Origin: Seohaeicola zhoushanensis
GTDB lineage: Bacteria > Pseudomonadota > Alphaproteobacteria > Rhodobacterales > Rhodobacteraceae
Assembly: GCF_014656415.1 (NCBI RefSeq)
Contig: NZ_BNCJ01000001.1
Coordinates: forward strand, 227,771-291,770
Length of the DNA: 64,000 nucleotides
Direction of reading: 5' to 3'
Every line of letters starts with the position of its first letter. Position 1 is the stretch's first letter. The notes beneath the pieces are model-generated. The model saw only the letters and a list, made by a program, of their open reading frames with translations. It had not been told where the DNA came from and did no database searches. This document shows positions 33,731 to 42,144 of this stretch, piece after piece. The position numbers and the translations under genes are program-made.

Positions 33731-35454
33731 CGCACGCCTCCCATGGCGGCGGAACGCTGCAGTTCCTCGTGGTTCGCGACCATTTCGCGCAGAACCTTCT
33801 CCTTGGGTCCGAAGGCGGCGCGGGTGCCCTGGTCGAGCATCAGCAGCGTGTCGCATTCCTGGATCGCGGCGGGGCGGTGCGCCATGATGAGGCACGAGCG
33901 TCCCTCGGCCTTGAGCGAGCGGATGGCGTGGTTGAGCGCCTGCGAGCCCTCGTTGTCGAGGTTGGAGTTGGGTTCGTCGAGGATCACGATCACCGGGTCG
34001 TCATAGAGGGCGCGGGCCAGCGCGATGCGCTGCATCTGGCCGCCGGAGAGGCGACCGCCGCCGGCGGTGACCTTGGTGTCATAGCCATCGGGCAGCCGCA
34101 GGATCATGTCATGCGCGGCGGCCTTCTTGGCGGCGGCGACAACCTTCTCGGGGTCGGGCTCGGGGCTCAGGCGGGCGATGTTCTCGGCCACGGTGCCGTC
34201 GAACAGGGTCACGCGCTGCGGCAAATAGCCGATATGGGTGCCCAGCACGTCGGGCGCATATTGGTCGAGCGCGGCACCGTCGAGGCGGACCATGCCGCCG
34301 GCGGGACGCCAGACGCCGGTAAGGGCGCGCGCCAGGGTCGACTTGCCGGCGCCCGAGGGGCCGATGACGCCGACGGCCTGGCCGGGCTCGACGCGGAAGG
34401 TGACAGTCTTGAGCGAAGCGCGGTTCTCGCCCGGCGGCACGATGGTGAGCGACTGGACGTCGAGCAGCGCCTTGGGCTTTGGCAGGGCAGTGCGGGGCTG
34501 TTCGGCGGGCACCTTGTCGAGCAGGTCGACGAGGCTGTGCCAGCCCTTGACCGCGCGCTGCACCATGGCCCACTGGCCGATCGCCATCTCGATCGGGGCA
34601 AGCGCGCGGCCCATCAGGATGGAACCGGCGATCATCGCACCGGCGGTCATTTCCTCCTGGAGCACCAGGTAGGCGCCGAGGCCGAGCATGGCCGACTGCA
34701 GGAACAGGCGCAGCGTCTTGGTCATAGACGAGAAGGAGCCGGAGACGTCGTTGGCCAGCACGGTCTGGCCCAGCGAGGTGTCGCGCGCCACCTTCCAGCG
34801 GCGGAAGGCCGCGCCGCGCATGCCCATGGACTGGATCATCTCGGCCTCGTTGCGGATCTCGTCCGACATCAGCGAGGCCTTGTGCGAGGTCACGTTGGCC
34901 TGGAGCATCGGCGTGCGCGAGAACAGCTGGTTGAGCAGGGTTATCAGCACCAGCGTCGCGCCGCCGCCGAGGGCGAGGAAGCCGAGCCAGGGATGGAACA
35001 GCATGATCCCGGCGAGGAAGATCGGCGTCCAGGGCAGGTCGAAGGCGGCCATCAGCACGGGCGAGCCGATCAGCCGCTGCACCGACTCGAGGTCGGCAAG
35101 GCCGGTCTGGGCCACCGGATCCTGCGCGACGGCCGAGCGGCGGATCATCGCATCGAACACCCGCTTGTCGAGCGCCGCCTGGAAGCGGGCGCCGGCGCGG
35201 GCCATGATTCGCCCGCGGGTGTGGTCGAGGATGCCCATGATCCCGTAGAGAAAGACCACCAGCAGCGAGAGCGCCACCAGCGTCGCCTCGGACCGGCTGC
35301 CGAGCACCCGGTCATAGACCTGGAGCATGTAGAGCGGTCCGGTCAGCATCAGCATGTTGGCAACAAAGCTGAAAATTCCGACAAACCAGTAGAGCGAGCG
35401 GCTCTCCCTGCGGACCTTGCGCAATTCCTCCCGTCCGGGACTGTGCTTAACCAC
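33727..35454 (-). CDS. Type I secretion ABC permease/ATPase (PrtD-like)
   Basis: 575 aa. Exporter with about six N-terminal transmembrane helices (about 25-300) and a complete ATPase: Walker A GPSGAGKST, signature RLSGGQMQRIALARAL, Walker B VIVILDEPNSNLD. No N-terminal peptidase C39 domain, matching the PrtD/AprD group that exports proteins with C-terminal signals, such as RTX proteins and proteases. Operon with the HlyD adaptor; the promoter faces that of mlaA. Confidence 0.92.
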   Translation of the reverse strand: MVKHSPGREELRKVRRESRSLYWFVGIFSFVANMLMLTGPLYMLQVYDRVLGSRSEATLVALSLLVVFLYGIMGILDHTRGRIMARAGARFQAALDKRVFDAMIRRSAVAQDPVAQTGLADLESVQRLIGSPVLMAAFDLPWTPIFLAGIMLFHPWLGFLALGGGATLVLITLLNQLFSRTPMLQANVTSHKASLMSDEIRNEAEMIQSMGMRGAAFRRWKVARDTSLGQTVLANDVSGSFSSMTKTLRLFLQSAMLGLGAYLVLQEEMTAGAMIAGSILMGRALAPIEMAIGQWAMVQRAVKGWHSLVDLLDKVPAEQPRTALPKPKALLDVQSLTIVPPGENRASLKTVTFRVEPGQAVGVIGPSGAGKSTLARALTGVWRPAGGMVRLDGAALDQYAPDVLGTHIGYLPQRVTLFDGTVAENIARLSPEPDPEKVVAAAKKAAAHDMILRLPDGYDTKVTAGGGRLSGGQMQRIALARALYDDPVIVILDEPNSNLDNEGSQALNHAIRSLKAEGRSCLIMAHRPAAIQECDTLLMLDQGTRAAFGPKEKVLREMVANHEELQRSAAMGGVR

Positions 35455-35576
35455 CTACTCTGCCCTTCTGTTCTTGTGCGTTCGGTGCCTGTTTCGGCGA
35501 CTCTATCAGGATGAACCCGCCGATGGCAGCCTCTGTATGTTTCATTCCCGCCACAAATTCATTAAGGGAGACAGCA

Positions 35577-35606
35577 ATGCCTGTGAACCGCGTCAGTTTG
35601 ACCTAA
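35577..35606 (+). CDS. Possible 9-aa ORF with a strong ribosome site
   Basis: ATG at 35577 preceded by AAGGGAG (35564-35570) encodes MPVNRVSLT and then TAA. The ribosome site is better than that of mlaA 50 nt downstream. It may be a leader peptide, or the surviving start of a lost gene, perhaps the secretion substrate of the neighbouring exporter. No other coding potential seen in 35455-35655. Confidence 0.25.
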   Translation: MPVNRVSLT

Positions 35607-35655
35607 ATAGGCGGGTGGTGCCGGCGTGGATTCGGTCGAGTGGAAAAGTGATAGC

Positions 35656-36441
35656 ATGCATCTCAAGATTCAACCTGCCAGGATAGCAATCGTCGCGCTT
35701 CTTGCCCTGTTGGTCGCGGGATGTTCAAAGCCTGACAGGCCTATGACCAGCTCGGGCGACTACTTCGACCCCTACGAGAAAACCAACCGCAAGATCCACG
35801 CCTTCAACATCGCACTGGACCGGGCGGCGTTCCGTCCTGCGTCAAAGGGCTATGTCACCGTCGTGCCCGACCCGATGGTCGAGAGCTTCTCGAACTTCGC
35901 CGACAACCTCTCGATGCCCAAGAACATGGTGAACGCGCTGCTGCAGGGCAATCCGAAGCTGTTCGGACAGGCGCTGGCCCGGTTCCTGATGAACACCACC
36001 ATCGGCTTTGCCGGACTTGCCGACCCGGCGACCGAGTTCGGCCTGCCGCCGGCGCAGACCGATTTCGGCGAGACGCTCTATGTCTGGGGCGCGCGCGAAG
36101 GCGCCTATGTCGAGCTTCCGATACTGGGCCCCTCGACCGAGCGCGACGCGGCCGGCACCCTGGTCGATTTCTTCCTGAACCCGATCGGCTATGCCAGGAA
36201 CAACCCGGCCGACAACATCACGGCCTATGCCGAAATCGTGCAGCGGATGGGCGACCGGGGGAAATTCGCCGATACGATCGACTCGATTCTCTATGAAAGT
36301 GAAGACAGTTACGCGCAGGCGCGGGTGATCTACCTGCAGAACCGGCGCTTCGAACTGGTCGGGGCGGGGTCGGAGACCTATGCTGATCCCTATGACGATA
36401 CGTTCCCGGACGACACCTACGAGGACCCCTATGCCGAGTAA
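35656..36441 (+). CDS. mlaA: MlaA/VacJ outer-membrane lipoprotein
   Basis: 261 aa. MlaA removes misplaced phospholipids from the outer leaflet of the outer membrane and passes them to MlaC. Signal peptide with lipobox LLVAGC (Cys23), then the family core DPYEKTNRKIHAFN and NDFF-like segments (NNPADN...). The tail is rich in Asp, Tyr and Pro. Start MHLKIQPAR at 35656 was chosen because it puts the signal peptide at the N-terminus. Overlaps mlaC by 11 nt. No mlaFEDB genes are nearby. Confidence 0.93.
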   Translation: MHLKIQPARIAIVALLALLVAGCSKPDRPMTSSGDYFDPYEKTNRKIHAFNIALDRAAFRPASKGYVTVVPDPMVESFSNFADNLSMPKNMVNALLQGNPKLFGQALARFLMNTTIGFAGLADPATEFGLPPAQTDFGETLYVWGAREGAYVELPILGPSTERDAAGTLVDFFLNPIGYARNNPADNITAYAEIVQRMGDRGKFADTIDSILYESEDSYAQARVIYLQNRRFELVGAGSETYADPYDDTFPDDTYEDPYAE

Positions 36442-37039
36442 TTCTTTCACCCGACGCTCCTTCACGGCGACCGCGCTGAGCGCGCTTGGCCTCGCGATGC
36501 TGCCCGCGCCCGTGCTGGCGCTGTCCGAGGCCGGCGCCCGCAAGCTGGTCGACACCGTTGTCGCCGAGATCAACCGCGTGATCGCCTCGGGCAAGTCCGA
36601 GGCGGCGATGATCCGCGACTTCGAGGGCATCTTTGCGCACTACGCCGATGTGCCCACGATCGCCCGTTACGCCCTTGGCGTGGATGCCCGGCGCGCCTCG
36701 AATGCGCAGCTCGGAGCGTTCACCAAGGTGTTCCAGGGCTATATCTCGAAGAAATACGGCAAACGGTTCCGCGAATTCATCGGCGGCAAGATCGAGGTCA
36801 AGACCGCGCGCCCGATCAAGGCCGGCTACGAGATCCGCACCACCGCCTATCTGAGCGGCGAAGCGCCGTTCGAGGTCATCTTCCTGGTCTCCGACAAATC
36901 GGGACGGGACCGGTTCTTCAACATGTTCATCGAGGGCGTGAGCCTTCTGCAGACCGAACGCACCGAGATCGGCGCGATGCTGGACCGGCGCAAGGGCAAC
37001 ATCGACCAGCTGATCGCGGACTTGGCGAAGGTCGGCTGA
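36431..37039 (+). CDS. mlaC: MlaC-type phospholipid-binding protein with Tat signal
   Basis: 202 aa. Periplasmic shuttle that carries phospholipid between MlaA and the inner-membrane Mla ABC complex. The N-terminus reads TRRSFTATALSALGLAMLPAPVLA, a twin-arginine signal ending at about residue 30, which is unusual compared with the Sec signal of the E. coli protein. The remainder fits the Ttg2D fold (FEGIFAHYADVPTIARYALG, VFQGYISKKYGKRF). Start 36431 lies inside the mlaA end. Confidence 0.92.
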   Translation: MPSNSFTRRSFTATALSALGLAMLPAPVLALSEAGARKLVDTVVAEINRVIASGKSEAAMIRDFEGIFAHYADVPTIARYALGVDARRASNAQLGAFTKVFQGYISKKYGKRFREFIGGKIEVKTARPIKAGYEIRTTAYLSGEAPFEVIFLVSDKSGRDRFFNMFIEGVSLLQTERTEIGAMLDRRKGNIDQLIADLAKVG

Positions 37040-37068
37040 GTCAGAGGTTTCCGGCCTGACAGAATATG

Positions 37069-37096
37069 GGGGCGTCCATGGGGCGCCCCTTTTGCT
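37069..37096 (+). terminator. Terminator after mlaA-mlaC
   Basis: Stem GGGGCGTCC / GGGCGCCCC (one G-U pair) with loop ATG, followed by TTTTGCTTT, 29 nt past the mlaC stop. Confidence 0.8.
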
Positions 37097-37159
37097 TTGG
37101 GGGGCCGGTGGCTTCGGAGCTGCCGCCCTGTCCATTGCCCATTTTGCCCCCTCCCCGAA

Positions 37160-37179
37160 CCTCCCCCTGCAGGGGGAGG
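37160..37179. repeat. GC-rich perfect palindrome between mlaC and PBP1A
   Basis: A 20-bp perfect palindrome, CCTCCCCCTG and its complement, with a leading CCCCCTCCCC. It resembles the CCCTC-type palindromes at 11888 and 51262 but differs in the arms. It lies between convergent genes and may act as a terminator for the minus-strand PBP gene. Confidence 0.5.
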
Positions 37180-37238
37180 GGTTTGCGCGGCACATGGGGA
37201 GAGGCGGTTGCGCCAGGGGTGACGCGCGCAGGCTGCGC

Positions 37239-39464
37239 TTATCGCTCGGGGTTCCTGACGATGTTCTGGCTGCCTTCGCCGCCACCGCCGAGCAGGTTCT
37301 GCAGGAAGCGCTCGACGCCCGAGCCGACCGGATCCCGGTTTGCCGATGGGTCGAGCGCCTCGGAGGCGCCCGCCGGAGCAAGCATCGGCAGCGGTTTCGG
37401 GGTCAGCCCCTCGTGCACGCGCACCATCGTCTCGCGGAAGATCTCGGCGGGCAGGCCGGCGCCGGTAACCCCCGAAAGCGGCGTGTTGTCGTCATAGCCC
37501 ATCCAGACGCCTGTGACATAGTCGGCGGTGAAACCGATGAACCAGGCGTCGCGCGCGGCCTGGGTCGTGCCGGTCTTGCCCGCGACCTGCCAACCGGGGA
37601 TGGCGGCGCGGCGGCCGGTGCCTTCGCTCACCACCTTCTCCATCATCCAGATTAGCTCCTGCGCGGCCTCGGTGCGGATCACGCGCTCGCCGATACCGCC
37701 GGCGGCGCCGATCAGCGGTTCGTTCTCACCGAGCAGGCGCAGTTCGGTAAGCCCGTAGGGCGTTACCGCCGAGCCGCCGTTCAGGATGCCGGCATAGGCG
37801 CCGGTCATCTCAAGCAGCGTGCTTTCCGAGGCACCAAGCGCCAGGGCCGGGCCAAGGGCGAGGTCGCTCTTGATGCCAAAGCCCTCGGCGACCTTGCGCA
37901 CATTCTCGCGGCCGACCGATTCCGAGACCTTCACCGCCGGCACGTTCAGCGAGTCGCGCAACGCCTGGGCAAGCGTGATGCGGCCGTAGTGCTGCCGGGT
38001 GTAGTTGTCCGGACACCATTGGCCCGAACCGGGGATGTTCATGCAGAATGGTTCGTCCATCACCGTGTCGAGCGGCGAGCGGCCGAGGTCGAGCGCGGTG
38101 GCGTAGACGAAGGGCTTGAACGACGAGCCGGTCTGGCGCTTGGCCTGAATCGCCCGGTTGAAGGCGCCGGTCACGCGGGTGTCGCGGCCGCCGACCATGG
38201 CGCGGACGGCGCCGTCGGCGGACATCACCACGATGGCGGCCTGAGCCTTGGAGCCTTCCTTGACCTTCTCGGTGAAGATGTAGCGCATCGCGTCCTCGGC
38301 GGCCCTTTGCAGGCGCGGGTCGAGCGTGGTGCGGATGATCACGTCTTCGGTGGTGTTGCGGGTGAAATACTCGGGCCCGTCGGACATCACCCAGTCGGCG
38401 AAATAACCGCCGGCGCGGGCCTCGGCGGCCTCGGACAGGCGGGCGGGATGGGTCAGTGCGTCGCGGGCCTCGGCCTCGGTGAGGTAGCCCTGGTCGCGCA
38501 TCAGGCCGATCACCACGGCGGCGCGGTTCTGCGACTTCTCGAGGTTGTTGGTCGGCGAGAGCGAGGTGGGCGCGGTCAGCAGACCGGCGATCATCGCGCT
38601 TTCCGCGGGGGTCAGGTCGGCGGCGGACTTGTCGAAGAACCGCTTGGCGGCGGCCTCGGCGCCATAGGCGCCGCCGCCCATGTAGGCGCGGTTGAGGTAG
38701 ATGCCGAGGATCTCGTCCTTGGTGTATTTCACTTCCATCGCCAGGGCGAAGACCGCTTCCTTGGCCTTGCGCAAAAGCGAACCGCGGCGGCAATCGGCCT
38801 CGTATTCGGCCTGGCTCTTCCACTCCGAAGGCACGTATTCGACGCCGAGGCAGAGCAGCTTGGCGGTCTGCTGGGTGATGGTCGAGCCGCCGTGGCCGGA
38901 AAGCGGCCCGCGGCCTTCGGAGAGGTTGATGCGCACCGCACTGGCGATGCCGCGCGGGCTGATGCCAATGTGGTAGTAGAAGCGCTTGTCCTCGGTGGCG
39001 ATGACCGCGTGCTTGAGGTGGGGCGAGACCGAATCGACAGTGACGACACCGCCGAACTGGTCGCCGCGCCAGGCGAAGGTATTGCCCTCGTAATCCTGCA
39101 GCGTCACCGAGCCGCGTGCGCGGCCATCGAGCAGGGCCGAGGCCTCGGGCAGGGTGGTGTAGAAATAGGAAACCGCGAGACCGAGGATCAGCAGGCAGAC
39201 GAAGCCGATGCGCCAGGTGATCCGCCAGATCAGCCCGAGGATCCAGCCGAAGACCCTGCGGAAAAAGCCACCGATGCCGCCGCCGGAGCTGCGTTTGCGG
39301 GGTTTCGCGCGTCGGCTGGTCGAGGTCTTCGATTTGGCGGGCTTGGCAGTGCCCGGCTTGGGCGGCGCCTTGGACTTGCTGGCCGCGGCGGGCTGCACCG
39401 ACCGCGTGGCTCCATAGCGCTTGTCGGCCACCAGCGGCGGCGTGCGCCTCGATTTTTCACTCAT
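37239..39464 (-). CDS. Class A penicillin-binding protein 1A family
   Basis: 741 aa bifunctional peptidoglycan synthase. A basic, Lys/Arg/Pro-rich cytoplasmic N-terminus (about 1-70) precedes one transmembrane helix (about 75-110). The glycosyltransferase domain has the catalytic Glu in EDKRFYYHIGISPRGI and GGSTITQQTAK. The transpeptidase domain has SSFK (in RQTGSSFKPFVY), SLN, and KTGTT. It polymerises and crosslinks lipid II in the periplasm. No OB insertion of the long PBP1A type is obvious. The gene is divergent from glnK across 254 nt. Confidence 0.94.
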   Translation of the reverse strand: MSEKSRRTPPLVADKRYGATRSVQPAAASKSKAPPKPGTAKPAKSKTSTSRRAKPRKRSSGGGIGGFFRRVFGWILGLIWRITWRIGFVCLLILGLAVSYFYTTLPEASALLDGRARGSVTLQDYEGNTFAWRGDQFGGVVTVDSVSPHLKHAVIATEDKRFYYHIGISPRGIASAVRINLSEGRGPLSGHGGSTITQQTAKLLCLGVEYVPSEWKSQAEYEADCRRGSLLRKAKEAVFALAMEVKYTKDEILGIYLNRAYMGGGAYGAEAAAKRFFDKSAADLTPAESAMIAGLLTAPTSLSPTNNLEKSQNRAAVVIGLMRDQGYLTEAEARDALTHPARLSEAAEARAGGYFADWVMSDGPEYFTRNTTEDVIIRTTLDPRLQRAAEDAMRYIFTEKVKEGSKAQAAIVVMSADGAVRAMVGGRDTRVTGAFNRAIQAKRQTGSSFKPFVYATALDLGRSPLDTVMDEPFCMNIPGSGQWCPDNYTRQHYGRITLAQALRDSLNVPAVKVSESVGRENVRKVAEGFGIKSDLALGPALALGASESTLLEMTGAYAGILNGGSAVTPYGLTELRLLGENEPLIGAAGGIGERVIRTEAAQELIWMMEKVVSEGTGRRAAIPGWQVAGKTGTTQAARDAWFIGFTADYVTGVWMGYDDNTPLSGVTGAGLPAEIFRETMVRVHEGLTPKPLPMLAPAGASEALDPSANRDPVGSGVERFLQNLLGGGGEGSQNIVRNPER

Positions 39465-39585
39465 TGCAGCCCTGCCCGGCCTTGAAGGTTTTGCGGCAGA
39501 CTACTCCTTAACCGAAGCTTTGTTGAGGGTCGTTTGACAAAAGCGGGATTCGTTTTCAGCACAAAATTTAGGCAAGTTTACAAAT

Positions 39586-39604
39586 TTGTGCAAAAATTGT
39601 GCAA
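39586..39604. promoter_or_regulatory. Direct repeat TTGTGCAA upstream of glnK
   Basis: TTGTGCAA-AAA-TTGTGCAA: two identical 8-mers, 11 bp apart (one helical turn), in an A/T-rich island in the PBP1A-glnK gap. A plausible binding site for a nitrogen regulator such as NtrC. The reverse complement contains TGCAC half-sites as in enteric NtrC sites, though as direct rather than inverted repeats. No clear sigma-54 promoter is visible. Confidence 0.4.
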
Positions 39605-39718
39605 CTTCTCGGACTCCGAGCCGAAAGCTTTAGCGCAAAATGTTCCTTTTTGCGGCGGTGCAGCGCTTGTTGAGGCCACCGAGTGCAGGTGGGGCCTGCG
39701 ACAAAGAAGGGGACAGAG

Positions 39719-40057
39719 GTGAAACTCATCATAGCGACAATCAAGCCGTTCAAGCTGGAAGAGGTCCGCGAGGCGCTGACCGCAGCCGGCGTGCGCGGCA
39801 TGATGGTTACCGAGATCAAGGGCTTTGGTTCGCAATCAGGTCACACTGAAATCTACCGCGGCGCCGAATATGCCGTGAATTTCGTTCCGAAGATCAAGCT
39901 GGAGATCATCGTTGCCGCCAGCATGGCGGATTCCGTGGTCGAGACGATCAGCAACACGGCGCGCACCGGCAAGATCGGTGACGGCAAGATCTTCGTGCTC
40001 GACGTGGAACAGGCCATTCGCGTGCGCACCGGCGAGACCGGCGAAGACGCGCTGTAA
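39719..40057 (+). CDS. glnK: Nitrogen regulatory protein P-II
   Basis: 112 aa, exactly the canonical P-II length. Trimeric sensor of 2-oxoglutarate, ATP/ADP and glutamine state; when linked to amtB it gates the ammonium channel. Start is GTG 39719 (MKLIIATIKPFKLEEV), since that gives the conserved N-terminus and follows GAAGGGG. The T-loop is intact with the uridylylation site Tyr51 in RGAEYAVNF. The C-terminal nucleotide-binding RVRTGETGEDAL is present. It is followed 28 nt later by amtB. Confidence 0.96.
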   Translation: MKLIIATIKPFKLEEVREALTAAGVRGMMVTEIKGFGSQSGHTEIYRGAEYAVNFVPKIKLEIIVAASMADSVVETISNTARTGKIGDGKIFVLDVEQAIRVRTGETGEDAL

Positions 40058-40085
40058 GCGACACCGCAAGAACAAGGAACTCAAC

Positions 40086-41417
40086 ATGAAAAACGTGAAG
40101 ACACTTTCGCTTGCGGCGCTTGCGGCTTTGACGCCGGTCGTCGCGATGGCGCAGGACGCCGCCGCGACCCCCGCGGTTACCGAAACCATGGACAAGGGCG
40201 ACGTCGCCTGGATGATGACCTCGACCGTGCTGGTCCTGTTCATGCTGATCCCCGGCCTCGCGCTGTTCTACGGCGGCCTCGTCCGCTCGAAGAACATGCT
40301 GTCGGTGCTGATGCAATGTACCTCGATCGGCGCGCTGATGATGGTGATCTGGGTGGTCTACGGCTACTCCTTCGCCTTCGGCGGCGGCGAGGGCCCGTTC
40401 TGGGGCGGCATGGGCAAGCTCTTCCTCGCAGGCGTGACCACTGACTCGATGGCGGCGACCTTCACCGATGGCGTGGTGATCCCGGAATACCTGTTCATCA
40501 CCTTCCAGATGACCTTCGCGGCGATCACCCCGGCCCTGATCATCGGCGCCTTCGCCGAGCGCATCAAGTTCGGCTCGGTCATGCTGTTCTGCGCCCTCTG
40601 GGTCACCGTCGTCTACTTCCCGGTTGCCCACATGGTCTGGGATGCGAATGGCCTGATCTTCAACTGGGGCGCCATCGACTTTGCCGGCGGCACCGTGGTT
40701 CACATCAACGCGGGTATCGCCGCCCTCGTCGGCTGCATCGTGATCGGCCCGCGTGTCGGCTTCGGCAAGGAGAACATGGCGCCGCACTCGATGACGCTCA
40801 CCCTGGTCGGCGCGGCCATGCTGTGGGTCGGCTGGTTCGGCTTCAACGTCGGTTCGAACCTCGAAGCCAACGGTGGCGCAACGCTCGCCATGATCAACAC
40901 CTTCGTGGCAACCGCCGGCGCGATCCTGGCCTGGAACATCATCGAGAAGTTCACCCGCGGCCATTCGTCGATGCTGGGCGCCGCTTCGGGCATGATCTCG
41001 GGCCTCGTCGCGATCACCCCGGCCTGTGGCACCGTCGGCCCGGTTGGCGCCATCGTCCTCGGCGCGCTTGCCTCGGTGGTCTGCTACTTCTTCGTCGCGG
41101 TCATCAAGAACAAGTTCAAGTATGACGACAGCCTCGACGTCTTCGGCATCCACGGCATCGGCGGCATCATCGGCGCTGTCGGCACCGGCATCTTCACCGC
41201 TCCCGGCCTCGGCGGGACCGGCGGCGAAGACTACGTGATGATGGCTCAGACCTGGATCCAGATCAAAGCCGTGCTCGTGACCATCGTCTGGTGCGGCGTC
41301 GCCTCGTTCATCCTCTTCAAGATCGTCGACATGATCATGGGGCTGAAGGTCACCGAAGAAGACCAGCGCCAGGGTCTCGACCAGACCAGCCACGGCGAAA
41401 GCGCCTACACGGCCTGA
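40086..41417 (+). CDS. amtB: Ammonium transporter
   Basis: 443 aa. Trimeric channel for ammonium uptake. A cleavable signal-like N-terminus (to about residue 22, VVAMAQD) is followed by 11 predicted helices. The twin-histidine pore residues are visible in PVAHMVWD and DVFGIHGIGG. The C-terminal tail (about 415-443, GLKVTEEDQRQGLDQT) is the GlnK docking segment. Start MKNVKTLS at 40086. Co-transcribed with glnK and closed by a strong terminator. Confidence 0.97.
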   Translation: MKNVKTLSLAALAALTPVVAMAQDAAATPAVTETMDKGDVAWMMTSTVLVLFMLIPGLALFYGGLVRSKNMLSVLMQCTSIGALMMVIWVVYGYSFAFGGGEGPFWGGMGKLFLAGVTTDSMAATFTDGVVIPEYLFITFQMTFAAITPALIIGAFAERIKFGSVMLFCALWVTVVYFPVAHMVWDANGLIFNWGAIDFAGGTVVHINAGIAALVGCIVIGPRVGFGKENMAPHSMTLTLVGAAMLWVGWFGFNVGSNLEANGGATLAMINTFVATAGAILAWNIIEKFTRGHSSMLGAASGMISGLVAITPACGTVGPVGAIVLGALASVVCYFFVAVIKNKFKYDDSLDVFGIHGIGGIIGAVGTGIFTAPGLGGTGGEDYVMMAQTWIQIKAVLVTIVWCGVASFILFKIVDMIMGLKVTEEDQRQGLDQTSHGESAYTA

Positions 41418-41442
41418 TCGGTCCGACAGGGACAGTAATGGG

Positions 41443-41471
41443 AAAGGCCCCGGTTTTGCCGGGGCCTTTTT
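41443..41471 (+). terminator. Terminator between amtB and the GST gene
   Basis: Stem AAAGGCCCCGG / CCGGGGCCTTT with loop TTTTG... and a following TTTT. The A-rich 5' side allows it to work for the opposite-strand GST gene as well. Confidence 0.88.
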
Positions 41472-41494
41472 CGTTTGCCGGTCAGGGCGGGCCG

Positions 41495-42085
41495 TCACAT
41501 GCCGGTCTGGCGGGCCCGGATATAGGCCGGGCGCTGGCTCAGCTCACGGGCGTAGGCGCGCAGCGTCTCGTTGGTGACCGGGAACTTGGCGATGGTGGCC
41601 CAGTTGAGGCAATGCACCGCGAGGATGTCGGCGATGGTCATCGTCTCGCCCATCAGGAAGGGCCCCTCGAAGCGGTCGGCCAGCTTGTTGAGGTTGCGCT
41701 CGAATTCATAGTGCAGCGCAGGCACGACGGTCGGCACGCGGTATTCCTCGGGCAGCAGGCCGGTCATCCGCGAGGCCGTCCAGAGCACCGAGTCGAACTC
41801 GTCGAGCAGCAGGTTGGTCAGCGCGTCCTGCCGGGCGCGGGCGATGGTGCCGGCGGGGAAGGTGAACTTGCCGTGCTTGTCGGCGAGGTAGGTCATGATG
41901 GCGGTGGAATCGGTGATGATGTCATCGCCGTCCTGCAACGCCGGGATCTTGCCGCCGGGGTTCACGCCCTGGATGTCGGGGCTGTGCGCGGCGGCGCGGA
42001 TCAGCTCGTAGGGCTCGCCCAACTCGTCGAGCAGCCACATCACGCGGAAGGCCCGGCTCGCCAGAACGCCATAGACTTTGTACAT
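41495..42085 (-). CDS. Glutathione S-transferase family protein
   Basis: 196 aa. Thioredoxin-fold N-terminal domain (1-77) with the glutathione-binding GGKIPAL and the DSTAIM motif (SNAIL/TRAIL equivalent), and an all-helical C-terminal domain with the N-capping motif TIADI. A Ser in the ASRAFRV loop is the likely catalytic residue. Role in detoxification or redox control cannot be specified. Confidence 0.9.
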   Translation of the reverse strand: MYKVYGVLASRAFRVMWLLDELGEPYELIRAAAHSPDIQGVNPGGKIPALQDGDDIITDSTAIMTYLADKHGKFTFPAGTIARARQDALTNLLLDEFDSVLWTASRMTGLLPEEYRVPTVVPALHYEFERNLNKLADRFEGPFLMGETMTIADILAVHCLNWATIAKFPVTNETLRAYARELSQRPAYIRARQTGM

Positions 42086-42144
42086 GTATCGATCTCCCTT
42101 TCGCGGCGACTGAATCCATCCACCGCGAAAGGGTCAAGCCCGAT

